DNA of 64,000 nt, taken from the NCBI GenBank assembly GCA_964512765.1, contig CAZEKF010000007.1, positions 1-64,000 on the forward strand, written 5' to 3'. Source of the DNA: GW2011-AR15 sp964512765 (lineage in GTDB: Archaea; Nanobdellota; Nanobdellia; Woesearchaeales; GW2011-AR15). Below, piece after piece: positions 51,496-59,565 of this stretch (position 1 is the first letter of the stretch; the number at the start of each line of letters is the position of its first letter). The position numbers and the translations under genes are program-made. Below the pieces are notes generated by a model, which was given only the letters and a program-made list of their open reading frames with translations, made no database searches and had not been told where the DNA came from.

Positions 51496-53301
51496 ATGAA
51501 TCTATTTGGATTATCGTTTAACATCACTAACAACGTTGGCAAGTACAGTTTTTTGTCACTTTTAGTGTTAGCATTTCTATACTTAATGCGGCCTAAACCA
51601 TTTAAAAAAATCATACCTAGTTTAATCTTTTTAGAAAAAAGTACAAAACGTTTAAACATGGCATCTTTTTTTAGAAAGTTTGTCAAGGATTGGTTATTTT
51701 TCCTACAATTATTGCTAATATTATTACTATGTTTTACTGCACTAGGTTTAACAACAGAACTGAACTTTAAAAAAATTAATAAAGAAATGGTTTTTGTGAT
51801 TGACGCGAGCGCAAGTTCTAAAGCGCTTGACAACAATGAGATGTTGTTTGAAAAATATATTAATATAGCTAAGAAAAATCTTGGTGTAAGAAACACAATA
51901 ATCTTAATTAAAAACACACCAGAAATTATTGCTAAACAAACTAACCCTATTAACGCAGTCAGGATCTTAAGTTCTGTTAAACCAAGTGATTCATTAAGCA
52001 ATATTTGGGACGCAATGATGATTGCTTCTGAGTTATCAGAAACTTCTAACATTATGGTATTAAGCGATTTTTCTGACACTAATAATAAAGATCTTAACAT
52101 TGCAAAAAAACTATTAATGGCAAAAGGGTTTAATGTTGAACTAATAAACCCTAAAAAAGATCAGTTGCGTAACATTGGAATAATAAAACACGTAATTTCT
52201 GGTAACAAAACAATTGCTGACGTTAAAAACTTTGACACTGAACAACGTAAAATCATTGTTAAAAAAACTGATGAAGAATTAATATTACTACCAAACGAAG
52301 TTAAACAGTTTACTGTTGAAATTGAAACAGGATTAAATAAGATAGAAATAGAAACAGGCGATGATTTTTATGTTGATGATTTTCTTTATGTTATAATTCC
52401 TGAAGATAGCCAGAAGACTGTTTTGTTCATAACAAACCAAAAAACTAGTTTCTTATATTCAGCATTAAGTTCTGTTAAAAATTTAGAAATAAAAAAAGTT
52501 GAACCACCCATAGTCAAAATTGATGACCAGGACATTATTGTTATGGACAATATTGAATATTCAAAACTATTACCTGGAACAATTAATGACATAAGAAAAC
52601 ATGTTAAGTCTGGTAGTTCATTAATAATAGCTGCGCAGGATAACTTTGATTTAGAAAAGTTACAAGAATTACTTTCAGTTGAAATCATTAACCAGCATAA
52701 CCAAGATGTCAGCATATATAACTCTGGCATTGATAAATTCAATGATTTTAACTTTGGATTAAGTTCAAGGTATTATGAAACCAGTTTAAAAAATAATAAT
52801 AGTGTAGTTATTGCAGACGCGTATGATAAACTTAACTCGCCTGTAATAGTATTATCAAAACACGGTAATGGTAACATATTATTTTACGGTATTTTTGACA
52901 ATCATAATTCATTCAAACTAAGTTCTGAATATCCATTGTTCTGGTTAAACATCCTGGATTTATTAGTAAGTAAACAAGATTTCAGAGAACTTAATCTTGG
53001 AATCGGTAGTATAATCTACGGTGGTTCAATAAAAGATCCTGATGGTAGACGTTCTAAAGATTTTACCAGGACAGATCAAACAGGCGTGTATAAAGTTGAT
53101 GACACAAAAGTCGGTGTTAACCTTCTAAACAATGAAGAGTCTAACCTTAACTCTGAACTAACATCTGATACAATGCTTGAAGAAGATTATGAACGTAAAA
53201 AAATTAAACAAACAGTTTCAATGTTATCTTTCTTAATCATATTATGCATATTACTTGCGTTGTTTGAAGTATACATAATTAAAAAAAGAGGTGATGTCTA
53301 A
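51496..53301 (+). CDS. BatA-like membrane protein with vWA-type domain
   Basis: Starts at ATG 51496 (TATA-like CTATATAAA at 51464-51472, leaderless). ~601 aa: N-terminal aerotolerance-type helix pair (MNLFGLSFNITNNVGKYS... then PKPFKKIIPSLIFLEKS), a second helix near 75-95, a vWA domain with MVFVIDASASSK (DxSxS, ~98) and a C-terminal membrane helix (~575-595). Acts at the membrane with a second vWA protein encoded directly after. Usual companions are MoxR and DUF58, which here lie at 34-36 kb. Confidence 0.85.
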   Translation: MNLFGLSFNITNNVGKYSFLSLLVLAFLYLMRPKPFKKIIPSLIFLEKSTKRLNMASFFRKFVKDWLFFLQLLLILLLCFTALGLTTELNFKKINKEMVFVIDASASSKALDNNEMLFEKYINIAKKNLGVRNTIILIKNTPEIIAKQTNPINAVRILSSVKPSDSLSNIWDAMMIASELSETSNIMVLSDFSDTNNKDLNIAKKLLMAKGFNVELINPKKDQLRNIGIIKHVISGNKTIADVKNFDTEQRKIIVKKTDEELILLPNEVKQFTVEIETGLNKIEIETGDDFYVDDFLYVIIPEDSQKTVLFITNQKTSFLYSALSSVKNLEIKKVEPPIVKIDDQDIIVMDNIEYSKLLPGTINDIRKHVKSGSSLIIAAQDNFDLEKLQELLSVEIINQHNQDVSIYNSGIDKFNDFNFGLSSRYYETSLKNNNSVVIADAYDKLNSPVIVLSKHGNGNILFYGIFDNHNSFKLSSEYPLFWLNILDLLVSKQDFRELNLGIGSIIYGGSIKDPDGRRSKDFTRTDQTGVYKVDDTKVGVNLLNNEESNLNSELTSDTMLEEDYERKKIKQTVSMLSFLIILCILLALFEVYIIKKRGDV

Positions 53302-53302
53302 A

Positions 53303-55639
53303 ATGGTTTTTGTAATTCACCAGCTTGAATTATTATACGGACTCATCCCTCTTGCAATTATCCTGTTTATTTTACTAAGAAAAAAGTATATTAAAGATGA
53401 TCTAAGGCTAGTAAAAAGTAAAGGCAGGAAACGCTTTATATTTTTTTCAAAACTTATATTTTTCATGTTTTTACTATTAGCATTATCATCACCATATCTT
53501 GAATATACAGAAACTGCAAGTAACATTACAAAAATCAAAGTTTTGATTGATAACTCCGATTCAATGCAATTGTATGATCTTAATGACGCAGAAAATAAGT
53601 TAAGCACTGTTAACCTGCCATTAGAAATTCAGAAACTGGACCTGGGAGATTATACAACATTAGGTAACTCTATCCTGAACCATTTATCACCTGAAGAAAA
53701 CATATTATTAGTTACTGACGGTCAAAATAATTTTGGTACAGATTTAGATGATGTTGCATTGTTTGCTTCAACTATTAATTCAAAAATATACGCACTTGAA
53801 CTTGACCAGGATAATGACGATGCTAATATTGTAATTGAAGGTCCTGGCAAAGTTGTTGCTGACGTTGAAAACACCTTTACTGTTATAGTTAACGAAGTTG
53901 GCCAGATAGGTAAGAAAAAAGTTAAAGTTTACATTGACGATTTTTTAATTTTCGATGATAAGTATGAAAAAGAAATTGAATTAAAAAGATCTTTTAACAC
54001 TGAAACTGTAATAAAAGCAGAACTTGAAACTAATGATCATTTTGAACAAAACAATATATTTTACAAAACAGTTTCTGTGCATAAACAACCTAAAGTGTTG
54101 TTTGTTAGCAGGAAAAATTCTGAACTTTTTAACCTGTACAAAGATTTCTATGCAATGGATTTTTCTGATGATCTTGACAAAGACCTTGACAAGTATCACG
54201 CTGTTATTTTGAATGATGTTAATAGCAAGTATTTGTCAGATGATGACGTTGATAAACTTGACACGTTTTTGAACGAGGAAAATGGGTTGTTTGTGATAGG
54301 CGGTAAAGATTCGTATGATTGGGGCGAGTATAACACGTCCATGATAGCTAATTTGTTACCTGTCTCAGTTGGCAAAGCTAAAAAGAAAAAAGATATTGTT
54401 AACATTGCAATTGTTATGGACACTGGCGCGTCTAGTAAAGATGAAATCAAAGGTAACATAACCTTTTTTGATGTGCAGAAATCACTTGCAGTTGACATTA
54501 TAAACAGTATTTCTGGACAAAATAAAGTTTCGTTTATTGAGGCTAATTATTATCTTAACACATTATCTGGACTGAGTGAGCTTGAACCTAAACGAACAGA
54601 TTTAATAGGCGATATTAGTTTGTTGTTCCCACACGGGTTTAGCGAGGTAAGGTTTGCGTATGAAAAAGCGCACAAGTCACTAAGACTAACAAAAGGCAGT
54701 AAAAATATTATTATTATTACTGATGGTAAACTTGTGCCACAGGATCAGGCAATGACACTTGAAATTGTTAAAAAAGCGCGCTCTGATGGTATTAAAACAT
54801 TCATAGTCGGTGTTGGCGACGCTGCTGACGACGAATTTCTTAAGTCTGTGAAAGAGTTTGGTGATGGCGAATATTTCCGTACTGATGAAACTTATAAGTT
54901 AAAACTATACTTCGGCGATCCAAGCGAGAACACTGGCGAGTTATCAGTGTTTGTGTATGATTCAAACCATTTCATAACAACTGATCTGGAAGATTTAAGT
55001 AGAATATACGGGTTTAACACTGTATTCCCGAAAACTAATGCTAGATTATTATTAACAACGTCAAAAGGTGATCCGGTTTTAACAACATGGAACTATGGTT
55101 TAGGAAGAGTTGCTGCATTAACAACAGACGACGGTTCAACATGGATACCTGGCATGTTAAATAATGTGAATTCAAAAGCGTTCATAAGAACACTTAACTG
55201 GTTAGTTGAAAATCCTGAGAGAAAAAATAATTTAATTATTGAACATCCTGAGCTAAGGATTGGCGAGAATAGTGTAATTACTGTCAAATCTGATAATTTG
55301 CCGAGTGACGAGTTTTATGAAACAGAAAAAGGTATCTATAAATCTAATTTATATCCAAACGAGACAGGAGTGCAACAAATTTTAAACAAAAAAGTAGGAG
55401 TAAACTATAAAAAGGAATATCTTAACATTGGTTTTAATAATAAGTTAGAAAATGCTTTGAGAATAACAGGCGGTGATATTATTAAAGAAATTACGCCTGA
55501 AAAATTATTGTCATTAACACAAGTCGAGACTGTAAAAACAAAAGATTTATCATGGGTATTTATCATGTTAAGTATTATTGCATATTTAATTGAGATTTTG
55601 GTTAGAAGAATACAAGACCTGAAAGTTACCAGAACATAA
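53303..55639 (+). CDS. Large vWA/glutamine amidotransferase-like membrane protein
   Basis: Start set at ATG 53303, 7 bases after SD GAGGTGA; ATG 53294 would overlap the SD. ~778 aa: two N-terminal helices, a vWA domain part 1 (VLIDNSDSMQL with DxSxS), a long beta/GATase1-like region (ending LFVIGGKDSYDWGEYN), a second vWA-like half (IAIVMDTGASSKDE, IIITDGKL), and a C-terminal helix. Partner of BatA-like gene; probably senses or shapes envelope complexes (family inference). Confidence 0.85.
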   Translation: MVFVIHQLELLYGLIPLAIILFILLRKKYIKDDLRLVKSKGRKRFIFFSKLIFFMFLLLALSSPYLEYTETASNITKIKVLIDNSDSMQLYDLNDAENKLSTVNLPLEIQKLDLGDYTTLGNSILNHLSPEENILLVTDGQNNFGTDLDDVALFASTINSKIYALELDQDNDDANIVIEGPGKVVADVENTFTVIVNEVGQIGKKKVKVYIDDFLIFDDKYEKEIELKRSFNTETVIKAELETNDHFEQNNIFYKTVSVHKQPKVLFVSRKNSELFNLYKDFYAMDFSDDLDKDLDKYHAVILNDVNSKYLSDDDVDKLDTFLNEENGLFVIGGKDSYDWGEYNTSMIANLLPVSVGKAKKKKDIVNIAIVMDTGASSKDEIKGNITFFDVQKSLAVDIINSISGQNKVSFIEANYYLNTLSGLSELEPKRTDLIGDISLLFPHGFSEVRFAYEKAHKSLRLTKGSKNIIIITDGKLVPQDQAMTLEIVKKARSDGIKTFIVGVGDAADDEFLKSVKEFGDGEYFRTDETYKLKLYFGDPSENTGELSVFVYDSNHFITTDLEDLSRIYGFNTVFPKTNARLLLTTSKGDPVLTTWNYGLGRVAALTTDDGSTWIPGMLNNVNSKAFIRTLNWLVENPERKNNLIIEHPELRIGENSVITVKSDNLPSDEFYETEKGIYKSNLYPNETGVQQILNKKVGVNYKKEYLNIGFNNKLENALRITGGDIIKEITPEKLLSLTQVETVKTKDLSWVFIMLSIIAYLIEILVRRIQDLKVTRT

Positions 55640-55642
55640 AAA

Positions 55643-56119
55643 ATGTCGTACGTAAAAAGAAACACAACATTGATATTGTTTTTTTTACTTTTATTAACTA
55701 TTATTTTTTTTAATGTTTCTGTCATATATTACCAAAACTCTTTAACCAGGTTGAACGATGATGTCAGGACAAAAACCGGTCAAATAAATACCATGTCTGA
55801 CAAAATAACCAGTCTAACTTATAACCTTACAAACCTTAACGAAATTCTTAACATACAAATAATCAGGGAAGAAAATTTAAGTGAACAATACCTTGGAGTA
55901 AAGACTGAAAAAGAAAAAGTTGAAAGTGATTTATCAGAAACTAAACAAGAATTAGTCAATGCTAGGGTTGAGATTGACGAACTTGTGCAAGACATTACTA
56001 ACTTAAATGTTAAGTATTTTGATTTAAACAGGTCATTTGAAATTGTACTGGACGATGTTGAAGATATTTGTGACGATGCAACTGCTTTAAACCTTTCTGA
56101 TTGTGATGATTATACATAA
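55643..56119 (+). CDS. Membrane-anchored coiled-coil protein in the vWA operon
   Basis: A 158-aa protein with one N-terminal helix (~9-30) and an outward coiled coil (~31-130; KTEKEKVESDLSETKQEL) and an acidic C terminus (DDVEDICDDATALN). Four bases after the large vWA gene. Probably an extracellular rod interacting with the vWA proteins; no family was named. Confidence 0.65.
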   Translation: MSYVKRNTTLILFFLLLLTIIFFNVSVIYYQNSLTRLNDDVRTKTGQINTMSDKITSLTYNLTNLNEILNIQIIREENLSEQYLGVKTEKEKVESDLSETKQELVNARVEIDELVQDITNLNVKYFDLNRSFEIVLDDVEDICDDATALNLSDCDDYT

Positions 56120-56128
56120 CTTAAAAAA

Positions 56129-56905
56129 ATGACAATTGTTAAAGTTAGGAAAATGTACCGTGAGTTACTCGCAACTTCTGTTATTTTAAACATTTTTGAC
56201 TCGTTGTTAACAGCTGTAACAGTTTTCAGTCTTAGTTATATTATAATATATTTTTACAGGATAAGTTACTATTTTGCTGTTCTTATCGCTGTTCTATTTT
56301 TTATTAGAAGCTTTTCTCAAAAATTAAAACAAAACAAAATCTTAATTATTGAAAAAAAATATCCTGATCTAAAAGAAAGACTAAGGACAAGCTACGATTA
56401 CCAAGAAAATAGTAATACTGTTATTGACTCGTTGCATAAAGATATTACAAGGATGATGAAAAAGGTTGATGTAAATGCTTTTTTAGAAATAAAAAAGCTT
56501 GCATCTAAAATCATGGTTATTATTGTAATGTTATTAGCTGTACTGTATTTTTCATCTGTTGGGTTTGATATACTGGATATTAAAACACGGATTGTTAACT
56601 CTGCATTTTATAACAAGCTTGATACATTTTCTAAAGATCTTTTTGATACGCGCGATGAAATAACTGATCGGCCTAAACTAGACGATCCCAGGCTTTTAAT
56701 ATTAGGCGATAAAGACCTTAATGTAAGTATTGACACCTATAACACTGAGCTTGATATTACGGACATATCTGAAGCTGAAAAAAACGATTACGGCGGGCAT
56801 TATCCTGAAGAAGTTAAAGGCGCTGCGCAAGAAATATACGAAGATAAAATTCCTGAAGAGCATAAAGAAGTTATTAAAGATTATTTTAAAAAGATTAATG
56901 AATAA
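56129..56905 (+). CDS. DUF7502/DUF4175-like membrane protein in vWA operon
   Basis: A 258-aa protein with membrane helices near 15-40, 48-65 and 125-145, then a soluble C terminus with KDLNVSIDTYNTEL and YGGHYPEEVKGAAQ. The KKYPDLKERLRTSYDYQ segment (~80-97) between helices 2 and 3 is the conserved part of such proteins in vWA operons. It closes the operon; likely an accessory envelope subunit. Confidence 0.6.
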   Translation: MTIVKVRKMYRELLATSVILNIFDSLLTAVTVFSLSYIIIYFYRISYYFAVLIAVLFFIRSFSQKLKQNKILIIEKKYPDLKERLRTSYDYQENSNTVIDSLHKDITRMMKKVDVNAFLEIKKLASKIMVIIVMLLAVLYFSSVGFDILDIKTRIVNSAFYNKLDTFSKDLFDTRDEITDRPKLDDPRLLILGDKDLNVSIDTYNTELDITDISEAEKNDYGGHYPEEVKGAAQEIYEDKIPEEHKEVIKDYFKKINE

Positions 56906-56960
56906 ATTAGTTTAGTTTTTTGCATAAAGTTTTTAATTATGTCAATACCTCCCTTTTAAT

Positions 56961-57686
56961 ATGACAAAGATATTAATAACTAAAGACAGGAAATTCTTAA
57001 TTAGAGATGAGTCTAAAGATTTTCATTGTAATTTTGGTTTAATTAAAAGCGCTGATTTAAAAAAAGCTAAACCTGGCAATATTTTGAAAACTAACACTGG
57101 TAAAGAATTAACTGTTTTAGACGCGGATTTTATTGACCTGTATAAAAAAATTAAACGAGGTGCTCAGATAATACCCAGAAAAGATATTGGACAAATCATA
57201 ACACAAACTGGCTTAACAAAAGATTCAGTTGTTATTGAATCTGGTTCAGGAAGTGGTGCATTAGGATGTTTTTTAGCTAAACTATGCAAAAAAGTGTATT
57301 CGTATGAAATAAGAGAAGATTTCTATAAATTAGTAAAAGGCAATATTGAGTTCCTTGAAATAAAGAATTTAGTGTTGAAAAATAAAGATGCTAAGCAAGG
57401 TTTTTCTGAAAAAAATGTTGATGTTATTGTATTAGATTTGCCAGATCCATGGGAATTAATAGATGTTGCTAAGAAATCATTGAAAATTGGTGGTTTCTTA
57501 GTTTCATACAGTCCAACAATACCTCAAGTAATGGACTTTGTGGATAGTTTAGATGATTCATTCCAATATATTAAAACATCTGAAATTATTGAACGCATAT
57601 GGGAAATAAATAAAAGAAAAGTTAGGCCTAAATCACAAGCAATTGGACATTCTGGGTTCTTAAGTTTTGTTAGAAAAATTAAATGA
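56961..57686 (+). CDS. trmI: tRNA (adenine-N1)-methyltransferase TrmI
   Basis: A 241-aa SAM methyltransferase. N-terminal beta domain (~1-75; GNILKTNTGKELTVLDADF), then Rossmann fold: motif I VIESGSGSGALGCFLAK (~95-111), Y in YSYEIREDF (~118), motif IV VIVLDLPDPWEL (~155-166), and C-terminal RPKSQAIGHSGFL, all TrmI hallmarks. It methylates A57/58 in the T-loop of tRNA. TATA-like TTTTTAATT lies near the start. Confidence 0.92.
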   Translation: MTKILITKDRKFLIRDESKDFHCNFGLIKSADLKKAKPGNILKTNTGKELTVLDADFIDLYKKIKRGAQIIPRKDIGQIITQTGLTKDSVVIESGSGSGALGCFLAKLCKKVYSYEIREDFYKLVKGNIEFLEIKNLVLKNKDAKQGFSEKNVDVIVLDLPDPWELIDVAKKSLKIGGFLVSYSPTIPQVMDFVDSLDDSFQYIKTSEIIERIWEINKRKVRPKSQAIGHSGFLSFVRKIK

Positions 57687-58553
57687 TTAATTCGCAATAG
57701 TAATCATAAACGCACCTGTAAATATTAACATTGCAGCAATGAATCTTAACAATTTATTTTTTTCTTTTAGAATATGTCCGCCCATCAAAACTGCAAAAAT
57801 TATGCTTAGTTGTCTTAGCCCAACAACATAGCTCAATTTTTCAATCTGGAATGCTTTCAAAATTAAGTAATAACCAAAGATACCAATAAAGCCACATAGT
57901 ACAATTGATTTTTTATTAAGTTTCCATTCTTTTTTAATTGTTTTTTTAGATTTATACTTGAACACGTACAACATAAAAAACAGATATTGCATAAGAACAA
58001 ATAAAAATAAGAAAACTGCCGGATCATAATGATCTACTCCGTAACTGTCAACAATAGAATACCCAGCAACGCATAACATTGTTAAAAAAGCAAACTGTGT
58101 AGGTTTTTCTGTGAATAATCCTTTCAAAGGTTCAAAAAAGTCTGCTAATTTGTTCAGATTAATTAAATAAACACCGAACACAACTGTTAAAATTCCTACT
58201 ATTCCTAACAAAGAAACATTTTCATTAAGGAAGAATATTGAAACAAGTAAAACTAATGCAGGTGCACTTCTTACAATAGGATAAACATGTGATAGTTCTC
58301 CTTTTTCATATGATTTAGTTAAGAAAAAGTGATACATTGTATGTATAATACCTGTTAAAAGGATTACATGAACTCTTGTGAATGAAAAGTCTTTGTCTAA
58401 ATTATAAATAAAAAGAGGTAGTAAGAATAATAATGAAAAAAAACCATATAGAAATGTAAATATTTGTTTATCATTAGCTTTTTTTTGATAGAAATTTCTT
58501 AATGCATGAAGAACTGCTGATAAAACAACTAACGACACTGCAACAGGATTCAT
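57687..58553 (-). CDS. EamA/DMT-family membrane transporter
   Basis: A 288-aa protein with ten hydrophobic helices in two EamA halves (1-~135, ~145-288). SLLGIVGILTVVFGVYLINL (about 120) and LRQLSIIFAVLMGG (~243) are the repeat-end motifs of DMT exporters. Substrate unknown. Stop adjacent to that of TrmI (convergent). Confidence 0.88.
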   Translation of the reverse strand: MNPVAVSLVVLSAVLHALRNFYQKKANDKQIFTFLYGFFSLLFLLPLFIYNLDKDFSFTRVHVILLTGIIHTMYHFFLTKSYEKGELSHVYPIVRSAPALVLLVSIFFLNENVSLLGIVGILTVVFGVYLINLNKLADFFEPLKGLFTEKPTQFAFLTMLCVAGYSIVDSYGVDHYDPAVFLFLFVLMQYLFFMLYVFKYKSKKTIKKEWKLNKKSIVLCGFIGIFGYYLILKAFQIEKLSYVVGLRQLSIIFAVLMGGHILKEKNKLLRFIAAMLIFTGAFMITIAN

Positions 58554-58611
58554 ACATTTGTGATTCTAATGTAAAATATAAATTTATAGCTTTTTCAATT
58601 TCAACTAATAG

Positions 58612-58644
58612 AAACATTTTTATATACATCTAAACATTTTTATA
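58612..58644 (+). promoter_or_regulatory. Direct-repeat promoter of the MNT/HEPN pair
   Basis: AAACATTTTTATA occurs at 58612-58624 and 58632-58644, 20 bases apart. The first contains a TATA box placed for a leaderless start at ATG 58649. The second would lie on top of the transcript start. TACCAAATGGTA (58643-58654) is an inverted repeat over the start codon. Autoregulation by the nucleotidyltransferase HTH is possible. Confidence 0.5.
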
Positions 58645-58648
58645 CCAA

Positions 58649-59158
58649 ATGGTACAAAAATGTAGTTATTTAAAAGTATTAGAAGTTTTTTTTCAAGAGC
58701 CAACTACAATCCAGTTTATTAAAAGTATTAGTAAAAAAATCAAATTAGCACCAACTTCAGTCAAAAACCATATTAATCAATTACTAAAAGACAAATTAAT
58801 TGTTTCAAAAGAATCTATTCCATTTAATGGATTTATAGCTAATAGAGACAATGATAAATTTATTTATTTCAAAAGATCTTATAATCTCTTCTCATTATTT
58901 GAATTAAATCAATTCATTATTAACGAAATATATCCTCAAAAAATTTTCTTATTTGGATCATACTCTTTAGGTGAAGATGTTGAAAGTTCAGACATTGATT
59001 TGATTATTATTTCAAAAGTAAAAAAAGAAATAAATCTAAATAAATTCGAAAAACAATTAAAAAGAAAAATAAACATAATGATAATAAAAGATTTGAAAAA
59101 ACTAGATAATGAAATAAAAAACAAAGTTAATAATGGAGTTATATTATTTGGAGGATAA
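58649..59158 (+). CDS. MNT-type nucleotidyltransferase with N-terminal winged helix
   Basis: A 169-aa protein. Winged-helix HTH (~1-60; ISKKIKLAPTSVKNHINQLLKD) followed by a minimal nucleotidyltransferase domain: FLFGSYSLGEDVESSDIDLIII (GSxxxGxxxxxSDIDL, ~100-120), with the catalytic GS and Asp pair intact. It is directly followed by the HEPN gene (2 bases), an MntA-HepT-like pair. The HTH fusion may bind the direct repeats upstream. Confidence 0.88.
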   Translation: MVQKCSYLKVLEVFFQEPTTIQFIKSISKKIKLAPTSVKNHINQLLKDKLIVSKESIPFNGFIANRDNDKFIYFKRSYNLFSLFELNQFIINEIYPQKIFLFGSYSLGEDVESSDIDLIIISKVKKEINLNKFEKQLKRKINIMIIKDLKKLDNEIKNKVNNGVILFGG

Positions 59159-59160
59159 GT

Positions 59161-59562
59161 ATGAATGATGTGTTCAAAATAAGCAAGGATATTGAAAGGG
59201 CAAATAGTTTGCTTGAGATTGCAATAGAAAGGAAAGATATAATAAAAATACTTCCCAGAGATAAACCATACAAAATCATTGAAGAATATTATGAAATCAT
59301 TTTAGAACTTCTTACTGCAGTAATGTACTGTGATGGACAAAAAACATTGAGCCATAAAACATTGATTGAGTATTACTCAAAAAATTATTCAAACTTAGAA
59401 CAACATCAGATAAAATTAATTGATCAATTAAGAAAACATAGAAATAACATTGTCTATTATGGTAAAAAAGTCAAAATTGAGTTCTTAATCAACAATGAAA
59501 ATGAAATAAAAAATATCATAAAAATTCTTGAAAAAATAGTCAAAGAAAAAATCAAAGAATAA
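59161..59562 (+). CDS. HEPN-domain protein (HepT-like) with altered motif
   Basis: A 133-aa all-helical HEPN protein. Where HepT toxins have R(x4)HxY, this reads RKHRNNIVYYGKK: R followed by Y where the catalytic His is expected, so RNase activity is doubtful. N-terminal helix IERANSLLEIAIERKDII is typical. Stop is 4 bases before the CopA stop, converging. Confidence 0.8.
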   Translation: MNDVFKISKDIERANSLLEIAIERKDIIKILPRDKPYKIIEEYYEIILELLTAVMYCDGQKTLSHKTLIEYYSKNYSNLEQHQIKLIDQLRKHRNNIVYYGKKVKIEFLINNENEIKNIIKILEKIVKEKIKE

Positions 59563-59565
59563 TTA

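Noticed and set aside
51453..52100. 215-codon minus-strand frame
   Set aside because: Antisense to the BatA-like gene and crosses its promoter; no recognisable domain.
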